The notes under the pieces: generated by a model
What the model saw: only the letters and a program-made list of their open reading frames with translations
What the model was told of the DNA's origin: nothing
Databases searched by the model: none
Assembly (NCBI RefSeq): GCF_004571065.1
Contig: NZ_SPQN01000048.1
Coordinates: 1 to 35,138, forward strand
Length of the DNA: 35,138 bases
Source of the DNA: Geodermatophilus sp. DF01-2
GTDB lineage: Bacteria; Actinomycetota; Actinomycetes; Mycobacteriales; Geodermatophilaceae
Direction: 5' to 3'
Position numbers and translations under genes: made by a program
Shown here: one piece after another, positions 23,262 through 30,748 of the stretch
How the letters are laid out: each line of letters opens with the position of its first letter
Numbering within the stretch: position 1 is the stretch's first letter

Positions 23262-23516
23262 ATGCGAGCACGGCAGGCAGTGATCACCTCAGCAGCAGTC
23301 GGGCTGCTCGTCCTCGTTCCCACGTCGGTCGCGTCCGCGGCCCCGACGCCCGGTGGCTGCCGGGACTTCGGCGCCAACGTCAGCGGACTCGCGCGGGATC
23401 CCGCCGTCGACTTCGGCGGCAACGCGTCCGGTGCCGCGCGCGCGTTCCCGGGCGCGTTCCCTCAGCTCGTCGTGCGCCCCGAGCAGGAGCGGTTCTGCGG
23501 TGAATCGGACGCGTGA
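23262..23516 (+). CDS. Small secreted protein with two cysteines
   Basis: The 84-aa protein has a clear Sec signal peptide (MRARQAVITSAAVGLLVLVP..SVASA, cut near residue 26). The mature part is about 58 aa with one cysteine near each end (GGCRDFGANVSGLA... RFCGESDA), probably a disulfide. The middle is Gly/Ala/Phe-rich (FGGNASGAARAFPGAFPQLVV). I do not recognise a characterised family. GAGG precedes ATG 23262. It stands alone, with 193 bp upstream that hold no other gene. Confidence 0.7.
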   Translation: MRARQAVITSAAVGLLVLVPTSVASAAPTPGGCRDFGANVSGLARDPAVDFGGNASGAARAFPGAFPQLVVRPEQERFCGESDA

Positions 23517-23579
23517 CCGGGACCGGTGATGCCGAGGCCGTTCAGCGCACGCCCGGCGTCCCGTTGGTCGCGGTGACCG

Positions 23580-24599
23580 TCACCCGCCCGACCCTCGACC
23601 GGATCCCGTCCCGCGGCACTCCCGCAGGTACTCCTCCCAGTTCCACCCGGCGAGGAACTCCCGGGCCGCCGCGGATCCCGAGGCGATCAGCCGGGCTCGC
23701 TCTGCAACCCCGATGTCGAACTCGGTGAGGCCGGTGCCGGTCGTGTCGATGGGGAAGGCCCGGCGGCGCACGCACGGCTGGGCGAGGTAGCCGCGGTCCC
23801 GCGCGGTGACCGTGGTGGCCACTAGCGAGTCGAGCAGCCGCAGTGGCGGCGGCAGCAGCCAGCGGTGCGGGAAGACCGACACGTCCTCGTCGGAGAGCGT
23901 GGCCCCGACACCGACCCCGAACGTCGGCCAGCGTGGTACGGCGCCGTCGGTGCGGTCGAAGGTCTCCACCGGGAAGTTCGACAGCACCCCGCCGTCCACC
24001 AGGGTCGACCGGCCCCCGGTGCGACGGTTCCGCAATGTCCGGGGAGCGAAGAAGTACGGGATCGCCAGCGACGCCCGAACGGCGTCGGCGACGGGCTGGG
24101 CATCGGGATCCAGGCCGTACTCGCGGTAGTCCCAGGGCAGCCGCAGCAGCCGGCCGCGGGTGACGTCGGTCGCCGTCACCACCAGGCGGTAGCGCTGCCA
24201 CGGCGCCAGGGCCGGGTCGTCGCCGGGGTCGTCGCGGCGGAGATCGCCGAAGGTGTGCACGCCGAGGTCGGCCAGCTCGCGGCGCACCCACTCGGTGATG
24301 TAGCGCCCCGGGTGCAGCCCGGAGCGCGTCAGCAGCCCGATCGCCGGCGCGACGACGGGCACCGGCGCCCAGGCGTCGGGGACGCGGTCGTACTCCAGCC
24401 GGGACGCCCGCTCCAGCACACCCTCGGCGTCCAGCCCCGTCGCGAGGAACGCGGCGAGGACGGCGCCCGCCGACGAGCCGGCGACCCGCTCGAACCGGTA
24501 CCGGCCCAGCAGCTCGAGAGCGGCGCCGACGAGGGCGATCCCCTTGACGCCACCGCCCTCGAGGACGAGGTCGGCCGGCAGTCGGTCGGGAGGGGTCAC
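23580..24599 (-). CDS. Patatin-like phospholipase family protein
   Basis: The 339-aa protein has the patatin serine-aspartate dyad layout: oxyanion motif GGGVKG (15-20), nucleophile elbow AGSSAGA with Ser43, and the LVDGGVLSNFPV motif that holds the catalytic aspartate. Further family segments are VRASLAIPYFFAPRTL and FPIDTTGTGLTEFDI. Members hydrolyse acyl esters of lipids in or at the cytoplasmic face. No signal peptide is visible. GTG 24599 is the end of F1 copy C, which gives it GAGGAGG. A shorter final segment GTGSGRGSGG is low-complexity. Confidence 0.88.
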   Translation of the reverse strand: MTPPDRLPADLVLEGGGVKGIALVGAALELLGRYRFERVAGSSAGAVLAAFLATGLDAEGVLERASRLEYDRVPDAWAPVPVVAPAIGLLTRSGLHPGRYITEWVRRELADLGVHTFGDLRRDDPGDDPALAPWQRYRLVVTATDVTRGRLLRLPWDYREYGLDPDAQPVADAVRASLAIPYFFAPRTLRNRRTGGRSTLVDGGVLSNFPVETFDRTDGAVPRWPTFGVGVGATLSDEDVSVFPHRWLLPPPLRLLDSLVATTVTARDRGYLAQPCVRRRAFPIDTTGTGLTEFDIGVAERARLIASGSAAAREFLAGWNWEEYLRECRGTGSGRGSGG

Positions 24600-24676
24600 G
24601 TGTCCTCCTCGCTGGCGCTCGTCGCCCACGTGCCCGAGGGTGCTGCGCCCATGCCTGAAGTCGCGAGCTCGGTCAC
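24597..24676 (-). repeat. Dispersed repeat F1, copy C: ends at the patatin start codon
   Basis: On the minus strand it runs GTGACCGAGCTCGCGACTTC ... GCCAGCGAGGAGGACACGTG, the last GTG being the patatin start. A 26-codon frame (MTELATSGMGAAP...) opens at 24676 and stops at TGA 24598-24596, overlapping that start, exactly as in copy B. Confidence 0.8.
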
Positions 24677-24712
24677 GTCCCTCGAACCGTAGGCGCAACC
24701 CCTCCGCTCGGC

Positions 24713-24949
24713 TCAGCCGCCGCGCTGCACCTCGGCGGCCACGACACCGCGAACCGCGAGGACGAGCGCCTCGTCGGAGGTGTCCCCGCGCTCCAGGGCG
24801 TCGCGGGCGCCCTCGGGCAGCGTGGCGAGGTCGACGTCGTCGAGCCAGGCCGTGTCGTTCCCGACCCGGTGCCCCACCTTCAGGCTGCCGCCCGCGGGGC
24901 GGAGCAGGTAGTCCTCGCTGTCGATCCGGACGGTCATCTCGTCGCTCAT
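24713..24949 (-). CDS. Hypothetical 78-aa protein
   Basis: From ATG 24949 the product is 78 aa, acidic, without signal peptide or membrane helix (MSDEMTVRIDSEDYLLRPAG; WLDDVDLATLPEGARDALERGD). The pattern suggests a small alpha/beta protein; I recognise no family. Its start codon overlaps, on the opposite strand, a possible ATG of the cutA frame, so the two are divergent. It lies 113 bp upstream of the patatin gene, with the F1 repeat between them. Confidence 0.6.
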   Translation of the reverse strand: MSDEMTVRIDSEDYLLRPAGGSLKVGHRVGNDTAWLDDVDLATLPEGARDALERGDTSDEALVLAVRGVVAAEVQRGG

Positions 24950-25001
24950 GGACCCAGCCCTACCCCACGGAACTGTCATCCCACCCCTGTTGGATGGCCG
25001 C

Positions 25002-25334
25002 GTGGTGGAGGAGTGCTGCGAGATCGTCGTCACCGGAGGTGACGCCGAGTGGCTGAGCGGGTACATACGGATACTGGTGGAGGAGAGGCTGGCCGCCTGC
25101 GGCCACCAGCTCGCCGCGATCCGGTCGGTCTACCGCTGGGAGGGTGCCGTGCACGACGAGCCCGAGGCGCGCGTCGCGCTGCACACCCGCCGGTCGCTCG
25201 TGCCGGAGGTCGTCGCGCGCACCGCCGAGCTCCACCCCTACGACGTCCCGTGCGTGGTCGCCATCCCGCTCGTCGGCGGCAACCCCGACTACCTGCGGTG
25301 GGTGGTCCAGGAGACGAGGGAGCCGGAGAGCTGA
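25002..25334 (+). CDS. cutA: Divalent-cation tolerance protein CutA
   Basis: The protein shows CutA1 signatures: LVEERLAACGHQLAAIRSVYRWEGAVHDEPEARVALHTR and HPYDVPCVVAIPLVGGNPDYLRWV. CutA proteins form ferredoxin-like trimers; a role in copper tolerance is historical and the true function is debated. From GTG 25002 the length is 110 aa, which matches the family; GTG 25005 is equally possible and an ATG at 24948 would add 18 residues. A GGATGG lies before the GTG. The gene is followed after 31 bp by the GGDEF-EAL gene. Confidence 0.85.
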   Translation: MVEECCEIVVTGGDAEWLSGYIRILVEERLAACGHQLAAIRSVYRWEGAVHDEPEARVALHTRRSLVPEVVARTAELHPYDVPCVVAIPLVGGNPDYLRWVVQETREPES

Positions 25335-25365
25335 ATCACGGTCACCCGAGAGGAGTTGCGGGGGC

Positions 25366-27210
25366 ATGAGCGCCGTGGAGACGGGCACCGTATCCGTCGA
25401 GGCCGACGAGGACCGCTGGGACCTGGCAGGAGTGCGCGTGGGACGACGACCGGGAGAGCCCGACCTGCCGCTCGACGTCCGCCGCCGGGTGGAGGGTCCC
25501 ACCCAGTCCGCCGTCGTCGTGGAAGCCGTGCTCGACGCGCTGCCGTCGCCGACCCTGCTCATCGACGCCGCGGGCACGGTGCTGCTGTCCAACACCGCAT
25601 GGGACAAGGCCGCCGACGTCCTCGGCGACGACCGGGTGCGCATCGGGGTCGACGGCGACTACTTCGCGATGGCCCGCCGGCTCAACAGGACGGAGAGCAC
25701 CGCCGCCCTCATCGACCAGCTGCGTGCCCTCTCCCGCGGCGAGCGGTTCTCCGTGCAGGCCGACTACGCCCTCGACCTCCCCGGCGGCACCCGGTGGATC
25801 CACCTGCAGGCCTCCCGGGTCGACCAGGCCGGCCAGGTCGTCGTCACCCACACCGACGTCACCTCGCGGGTCGCCGCCGAGCGCGCGTCGGACTGGCGGG
25901 CCCGCCACGACACCCTCACCGAGCTGCCCAACCGCGCCCACCTGCACGAGCTCATCGACGCGGAGCTGCAGCGGCCCGACCGGGGCCCGGTCTCGGTGCT
26001 CTTCCTCGACATCGACGGCTTCAAGGACGTCAACGACTCCCTCGGCCACGACGCCGGCGACGACCTGCTGCGCCAGGTGGCCGGTCGGCTGACCGGCTCC
26101 ACCCGCGCCGGCGACACCGTCGGCCGGCTGGGTGGGGACGAGTTCGTCGTCCTGTGCCGCGACTGCGACACCGTGGGCGCCGAGGCCCTCGCCGACCGCT
26201 GCCGGGCCAGCATCGACCGCCCCTTCGACCTCGGCGGCCGGCTGGTGCGCCTGGGTGTCAGCATCGGCGTCGCGACGGCTCCAGAGTCCCGGCCCTCTCC
26301 GATGCGCTCCACCGACCTGGTGCGCGACGCCGACCTGGCGATGTACGCGGCGAAGGCGGCCGGCCGCAACCGGGTCCGGCTGTTCACCGCCGACCTGCGC
26401 GCCGCCGCGCAGCGCAAGGCCACCGTCGCCGCCGAGTTGCGGGAGGCCATCCTCGGCGACCAGCTGACGCTGCACTACCAGCCGATCGTCCAGCTGCCCT
26501 CGCGGCGGTGCACCGGGATGGAGGCACTGGTCCGCTGGCAGCATCCCGAACGCGGGCTGCTCGCGCCGGCCGAGTTCCTGCCGACGGCGGCCCAGCACGA
26601 CCTGATGACGCCCATCGCCCGCTGGGTGCTGCGTGCCGCCGCCCGGCAGACCGCAGCGTGGGCGGCGGGCGGCCTGCACTTGGTGACCTCGGTCAACATC
26701 AGCGCCAGCCACGTCGCCACCGGCACACTGGTCGCCGACGTCCACGGGGCCCTGGCCGAGGCCGGGCTGCCACCGGAGCAGCTCGTCGTCGAGCTCACCG
26801 AGACCTCGGTCGCCGAGGACGCCGAGCGCGCCGCCGCGCAGTTCGCCGAGCTGCGCCGCTCCGGTGTCGAGGTGTCCATCGACGACTTCGGCAGCGGCTT
26901 CTCGTCGCTGGGGCAGCTGGTGGCGATGCCCGCCGGCATCCTCAAGATCGACCGAAGCCTGGTGGCCGTCCCCGAGAACCGGCGCAGCGAGGCCGCCGCG
27001 GCCATCGCCGCCGTCGTCGCCCTCGGCCGTGCCTGCGGCGTGCGCAGCCTCGTCGAGGGCGTCGAGACCCCCGAGCAGCTCGACCTCGCCGTCGAGCTCG
27101 GCTGCAGCTTCGCGCAGGGGTTCCACATCGCCCGGCCGATGCCGGCCGACCGCGTCGCCGGCTGGCTGGTCGGCCGCGGCGAGCACGCCCTGGCCGTCGC
27201 CGCCCGCTGA
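25366..27210 (+). CDS. PAS-GGDEF-EAL cyclic di-GMP synthase/phosphodiesterase
   Basis: The 614-aa soluble protein has a PAS-like domain (about 48-165; LDALPSPTLLIDAAGTVLLSN, WIHLQASRVD), a GGDEF domain with intact GGDEF (256-260) and I-site RAGD (247-250), and an EAL domain with EAL (386-388), SVNIS, ELTET, DDFGSG (506-511), LKIDRS, EGVET and the QG of FAQGFHIARP. All residues usually needed for both activities are present, so it may make and break c-di-GMP, with the net direction set by the PAS signal. No membrane segment is seen. ATG 25366 has GAGAGGAG about 10 nt upstream. Confidence 0.92.
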   Translation: MSAVETGTVSVEADEDRWDLAGVRVGRRPGEPDLPLDVRRRVEGPTQSAVVVEAVLDALPSPTLLIDAAGTVLLSNTAWDKAADVLGDDRVRIGVDGDYFAMARRLNRTESTAALIDQLRALSRGERFSVQADYALDLPGGTRWIHLQASRVDQAGQVVVTHTDVTSRVAAERASDWRARHDTLTELPNRAHLHELIDAELQRPDRGPVSVLFLDIDGFKDVNDSLGHDAGDDLLRQVAGRLTGSTRAGDTVGRLGGDEFVVLCRDCDTVGAEALADRCRASIDRPFDLGGRLVRLGVSIGVATAPESRPSPMRSTDLVRDADLAMYAAKAAGRNRVRLFTADLRAAAQRKATVAAELREAILGDQLTLHYQPIVQLPSRRCTGMEALVRWQHPERGLLAPAEFLPTAAQHDLMTPIARWVLRAAARQTAAWAAGGLHLVTSVNISASHVATGTLVADVHGALAEAGLPPEQLVVELTETSVAEDAERAAAQFAELRRSGVEVSIDDFGSGFSSLGQLVAMPAGILKIDRSLVAVPENRRSEAAAAIAAVVALGRACGVRSLVEGVETPEQLDLAVELGCSFAQGFHIARPMPADRVAGWLVGRGEHALAVAAR

Positions 27211-27214
27211 AGAA

Positions 27215-27293
27215 GGACCCCGTCCTCCCCACCCCTCGGAGAAGGACCCCCTGCCCCCCACCACTCGCAGGCTTGCGGTGGGACCCTGCAGGG
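27215..27293 (+). repeat. Dispersed hairpin repeat F2, copy d, after the GGDEF-EAL gene
   Basis: It starts 4 nt after the stop with GGACCCCGTCCTCCCCACCC, identical to the start of F2 copy a (minus strand). A second GGACCCC follows at 27244. CCCACC (27257-27262) pairs with GGTGGG (27277-27282), and CCCTGCAGGG (27284-27293) is a palindrome. It lies between convergent genes and likely terminates both. Confidence 0.6.
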
Positions 27294-27333
27294 AGCCGGG
27301 CCGGGGAGGGGGCCGCCGACGGCCTCGCTGAGC

Positions 27334-27621
27334 TCAGCCGGGTTCGCCACGCGCCTTGCGCCGGGCCACCACGACCACGTCGACGGCGGCCACCGCGGCG
27401 AGCACGAGCAGCACGACCGCCGGCCAGACCGGCAGGTCACCGGCCAGCCACAGCAGGCCGGCGCCCAGGCAGAAGACGAGGCCGAAGCCGGCCAGGACCA
27501 GCCGCAGTGTCAGGGCCGACCGGGCCGGAGGCGCGCCGCCGATGCCGGCGGTCGGGTCGTGGTGGTCGGGGAGGCCGCGCTCGTAGTCCTCGCGGGGTCG
27601 CCGTCGACGAGGCTCGCTCAT
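27334..27621 (-). CDS. Small two-helix membrane protein (possibly DUF6343-like)
   Basis: From ATG 27621 the protein has 95 aa: a basic, disordered N-terminus ([22 protein letters not shown]), then two hydrophobic helices (about 37-62 and 67-86, [22 protein letters not shown] and [21 protein letters not shown]) and a short basic tail. The layout is like DUF6343-type actinobacterial proteins, but I am not sure of the family. It is divergent from prfB (46 bp). Confidence 0.65.
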   Translation of the reverse strand: MSEPRRRRPREDYERGLPDHHDPTAGIGGAPPARSALTLRLVLAGFGLVFCLGAGLLWLAGDLPVWPAVVLLVLAAVAAVDVVVVARRKARGEPG

Positions 27622-27653
27622 GCCACCGCTGCCTACCCCGGCCGGAGGCGCAC

Positions 27654-27659
27654 TACCCT
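27654..27659 (+). promoter_or_regulatory. -10 box TACCCT, likely leaderless prfB transcript
   Basis: TACCCT ends 8 nt before GTG 27668, placing the transcription start next to the start codon. A weak GGAAG also lies there, so a very short leader is possible. Confidence 0.4.
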
Positions 27660-27667
27660 GGGAAGAC

Positions 27668-28780
27668 GTGGCCGCTGACTTCTCCGTCGTCCTGGACGAG
27701 CTCGACACGACCCTGACGTCGATCGAGGCGGTCCTCGACGTCGACCGCCTGCGCCGCGAGGTGGCCGAGCTCGAGCAGCAGGCCGCCGCGCCCGACCTCT
27801 GGAACGACGTCGAGGCCGCCCAGGCGCTGACCTCGAGGCTCTCCTACCTGCAGGGCGACCTGCGTCGCGTCGAGGAGCTGCGCAGCCGCCTGGACGACGT
27901 CGGGCTGCTGCACGAGATGGCCGTCGAGGAGGGCGACGAGGCGACCGCCGTCGAGGCGGAGCGCGAGCTGGAGAGCCTGCGCACGGCGATCGACGAGCTC
28001 GAGGTCCGCACCCTGCTGTCGGGGGACTACGACTCCCGCGAGGCCCTGGTCACCATCCGCTCGGAGGCCGGCGGGGTCGACGCCGCCGACTTCGCCGAGA
28101 TGCTCATGCGCATGTACCTGCGCTGGGCCGAGCGGCACAAGTACCCGATCGAGCTGTACGACGTCAGCTACGCGGAGGAGGCCGGCATCAAGTCGGCGAC
28201 CTTCGCGGTCAAGCAGCCCTACGCCTACGGCACGCTCTCGGTCGAGCAGGGCACCCACCGGCTGGTTCGCATCTCGCCGTTCGACAACCAGGGCCGCCGG
28301 CAGACGTCGTTCGCCGGCGTCGAGGTGCTGCCGGTCGTCGAGCAGACCGACCATGTCGACATCCCGGAGAACGAGGTCCGCATCGACGTCTTCCGATCCA
28401 GCGGCCCCGGCGGGCAGAGCGTCAACACCACCGACTCCGCCGTCCGGATCACCCACCTGCCCACCGGCATCGTCGTCTCCTGCCAGAACGAGAAGTCGCA
28501 GATCCAGAACCGCGCCGCCGCGATGCGGGTGCTCCAGGCGCGGCTGCTGGCCAAGCGGCAGGAGGAGCAGCGGGCGGAGATGGACGCCCTGCGCGGGGAG
28601 GGCAGCAGCTGGGGCAACCAGATGCGCTCCTACGTGCTGCACCCGTACCAGATGGTCAAGGACCTGCGGACCGAGCAGGAGACCGGCAACACCGCCGCCG
28701 TCCTGGACGGCGAGATCGACCCGTTCATCGAGGCAGGCATCCGCTGGCGCCGTCAGCAGGAGTCGGTCACCGCCGGCTGA
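27668..28780 (+). CDS. prfB: Peptide chain release factor 2
   Basis: The 370-aa protein has the RF2 layout: helical N-domain, stop-codon recognition tripeptide SPF (203-205, in [10 protein letters not shown]), and the GGQ motif (248-250, [17 protein letters not shown]) that triggers peptide release at UGA and UAA. The reading frame is continuous from the GTG, so the autoregulatory +1 frameshift known from many bacteria is absent. GTG 27668 gives the usual length; upstream codons belong to the divergent gene region. It precedes ftsE-ftsX, the usual actinobacterial order. Confidence 0.95.
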   Translation: MAADFSVVLDELDTTLTSIEAVLDVDRLRREVAELEQQAAAPDLWNDVEAAQALTSRLSYLQGDLRRVEELRSRLDDVGLLHEMAVEEGDEATAVEAERELESLRTAIDELEVRTLLSGDYDSREALVTIRSEAGGVDAADFAEMLMRMYLRWAERHKYPIELYDVSYAEEAGIKSATFAVKQPYAYGTLSVEQGTHRLVRISPFDNQGRRQTSFAGVEVLPVVEQTDHVDIPENEVRIDVFRSSGPGGQSVNTTDSAVRITHLPTGIVVSCQNEKSQIQNRAAAMRVLQARLLAKRQEEQRAEMDALRGEGSSWGNQMRSYVLHPYQMVKDLRTEQETGNTAAVLDGEIDPFIEAGIRWRRQQESVTAG

Positions 28781-28792
28781 CCGCGGCGCGCA

Positions 28793-28820
28793 GGCCGGCC
28801 GGCGTCATCGCCGGCTGGCC
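28793..28820 (+). terminator. 12-bp hairpin after prfB
   Basis: GGCCGGCCGGCG (28793-28804), loop TCAT, CGCCGGCTGGCC (28809-28820), with one G-T wobble. It starts 13 nt after the stop. It would separate prfB from ftsE, which has its own promoter. Confidence 0.65.
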
Positions 28821-28992
28821 CGGGACATCGGGATCAGGCGTCCCGTCCACCACAGGCGTCGCACGGTGGGTCCGGGAATGGGCCACGCTGGGTGACGGGC
28901 GTCCGGGACCGCCCGGTGGGGTCGTGATGCGCGGTGAGGCCGCCTCGGCGACAGGCCTGCGCACGACACTCCATCCTCCAACGTTCGAGAGG

Positions 28993-28998
28993 TACCGT
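28993..28998 (+). promoter_or_regulatory. -10 box TACCGT, likely leaderless ftsE transcript
   Basis: TACCGT ends 8 nt before GTG 29007, with no Shine-Dalgarno. The 172 bp from the prfB hairpin to this box hold nothing I recognise. Confidence 0.45.
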
Positions 28999-29006
28999 GG
29001 CCCCTC

Positions 29007-29696
29007 GTGATCGAACTGCAACACGTCACCAAGCTCTACCCGGCCAGTTCGCGGCCGGCCCTCGATGACGTGTCCACGGAGATCGGCAAGGGGGAGTTCG
29101 TCTTCCTCATCGGCTCCTCGGGCTCGGGCAAGTCGACCTTCCTGCGGCTGCTGCTGAAGGAGGACGACCCGACCAAGGGCACGGTCATGGTCAACGGCAA
29201 GGCGCTGAACACGATGAGCAAGTGGCAGGTGCCGAAGCTGCGCCGCACCATCGGCTGCGTCTTCCAGGACTTCCGGCTGCTGCGCAACCGCACCGTGGCC
29301 CAGAACGTGGCCTTCGCGCTGGAGGTCATCAACAAGCCCCAGCGCACCATCAAGCGCGTCGTCCCCGAGGTGCTGGAGATGGTCGGGCTCGAGGGCAAGG
29401 CCAACCGGCTGCCCGGCGAGCTCTCCGGTGGCGAGCAGCAGCGCGTCGCCATCGCCCGCGCGTTCGTCAACCGGCCGCTGGTGCTCCTCGCCGACGAGCC
29501 CACCGGGAACCTCGACCCGGAGACCAGCGAGGGCATCATGCTGCTGCTGGAGCGGATCAACCGCACCGGCACGACCGTCGTCATGGCGACGCACGACTAC
29601 CACATCGTCGACTCGATGCGCCGCCGCGTCATCGAGCTCAACGGGGGAGTGCTCACCCGCGACCAGTCGCGCGGCGTCTACGGGGTCGGCCGCTGA
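29007..29696 (+). CDS. ftsE: Cell division ATP-binding protein FtsE
   Basis: The 229-aa ABC ATPase has Walker [10 protein letters not shown] (36-44), the Q-loop in CVFQDFRLL, signature LSGGEQQR (139-146), Walker B VLLADEP (159-165) and the H-loop in MATHDYHIV. With FtsX it couples cytoplasmic ATP hydrolysis to peptidoglycan hydrolases at the septum. Length matches the family. ftsX follows after 46 bp. Confidence 0.96.
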   Translation: MIELQHVTKLYPASSRPALDDVSTEIGKGEFVFLIGSSGSGKSTFLRLLLKEDDPTKGTVMVNGKALNTMSKWQVPKLRRTIGCVFQDFRLLRNRTVAQNVAFALEVINKPQRTIKRVVPEVLEMVGLEGKANRLPGELSGGEQQRVAIARAFVNRPLVLLADEPTGNLDPETSEGIMLLLERINRTGTTVVMATHDYHIVDSMRRRVIELNGGVLTRDQSRGVYGVGR

Positions 29697-29742
29697 CACG
29701 GCGTCCCCCTCCTCCGCCTGCCTGAACTACGACAGGAAATCC

Positions 29743-30627
29743 ATGCGCGTCAACTTCGTGCTCTCCGAGGTGGCCACCGGGCTGCGTCGCAACCTGACCA
29801 TGACGGTCGCGATGGTCCTGACCACGGCCATCTCGCTCGGCCTCATGGGCACCGGCCTGCTGATCGCCGGGATGATCTCCGACATGAAGGAGATCTACTA
29901 CGACAAGGTGCAGGTCTCCATCTTCCTGGCCGACGACGTCACCGACGAGCAGCGGGCGGCGATCGAGCAGCAGCTGGCGAACTCGCCCGAGGTGGCCAAC
30001 TACCTCTACGAGTCCAAGGAAGAGGCCTACGCCCGCTTCCAGCAGCAGTTCAGCCAACAGCCGGAGCTCGTCCAGAACACCCCTCCGGACGCGCTGCCGG
30101 AGAGCTTCCGCGTCGAGCTGGTCAACCCCGAGCGCTACGAGGTCATCGCCGCGCAGTTCCCGAACGGCGAGAACGGCGTCGACCAGGTCCGGGACGAGGG
30201 TGACTTCCTCGACCGGCTGTTCAGCCTGCTCAACGGCGCCCGCAACGCAACGATCGCCGTGGCCGTCATCCAGGCGCTCGCGGCGTTGCTGCTGATCTCC
30301 AACACCATCCAGCTCGCCGCCTTCAACCGGCGCAACGAGACCAACATCATGCGGCTGGTCGGCGCCTCGCGCTGGTACACCCAGCTGCCGTTCATCCTCG
30401 AGGCCGCGCTGGCCGGGCTGATCGGTGCGCTGCTCGCGGTCGGCGGACTGGTCGTCACCAAGGTGCTCTTCGTCGACAAGACCCTCGCCGGGCCGATCCG
30501 GGCCGGGATCATCCCGCCGGTCGACTGGGGGGCGATCGCCACGATCAGCCCGATCATCGCCGCTGCCGGCGTGGGCCTGGCCGCGATCGCCGCCTACGTG
30601 ACGCTGCGCCTCTACGTCCGCATCTGA
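29743..30627 (+). CDS. ftsX: Cell division permease-like protein FtsX
   Basis: The 294-aa protein has a cytoplasmic start, one membrane helix (about 20-45), an extracytoplasmic domain (about 50-165; YYDKVQVSIFLADDVTDEQRAAIEQQL, with the PEV and ESFRVELVNPE segments), and three C-terminal helices ending LRLYVRI. This is the FtsX topology; the extracellular loop activates murein hydrolases such as RipC in mycobacteria. AGGAAA lies 4 nt before ATG 29743. The stop is followed after 6 nt by palindrome P1. Confidence 0.95.
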   Translation: MRVNFVLSEVATGLRRNLTMTVAMVLTTAISLGLMGTGLLIAGMISDMKEIYYDKVQVSIFLADDVTDEQRAAIEQQLANSPEVANYLYESKEEAYARFQQQFSQQPELVQNTPPDALPESFRVELVNPERYEVIAAQFPNGENGVDQVRDEGDFLDRLFSLLNGARNATIAVAVIQALAALLLISNTIQLAAFNRRNETNIMRLVGASRWYTQLPFILEAALAGLIGALLAVGGLVVTKVLFVDKTLAGPIRAGIIPPVDWGAIATISPIIAAAGVGLAAIAAYVTLRLYVRI

Positions 30628-30633
30628 CACTTC

Positions 30634-30693
30634 GCGAGATCTGCACACTCGGGGTTCTCAGTCACCCGAACGGCCCGAGTGTGCAGATCTCGC
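30634..30693. repeat. 60-bp palindrome P1 after ftsX
   Basis: GCGAGATCTGCACACTCGGG (30634-30653) pairs perfectly with 30674-30693; adding C30633/G30694 makes 21 bp. The 20-nt loop allows a further GTTC/GAAC stem. It starts 6 nt after the ftsX stop and could act as its terminator. Confidence 0.85.
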
Positions 30694-30748
30694 GCGGGCC
30701 TGTGGACAGCGTCGGCGGGTTCGGCGCCCTTCCGGCCAGGCTGTCCGC

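Noticed and set aside
27668-28780. Programmed frameshift in prfB
   Set aside because: The reading frame is continuous from GTG to the stop, and no early in-frame TGA with a slippery site is present.
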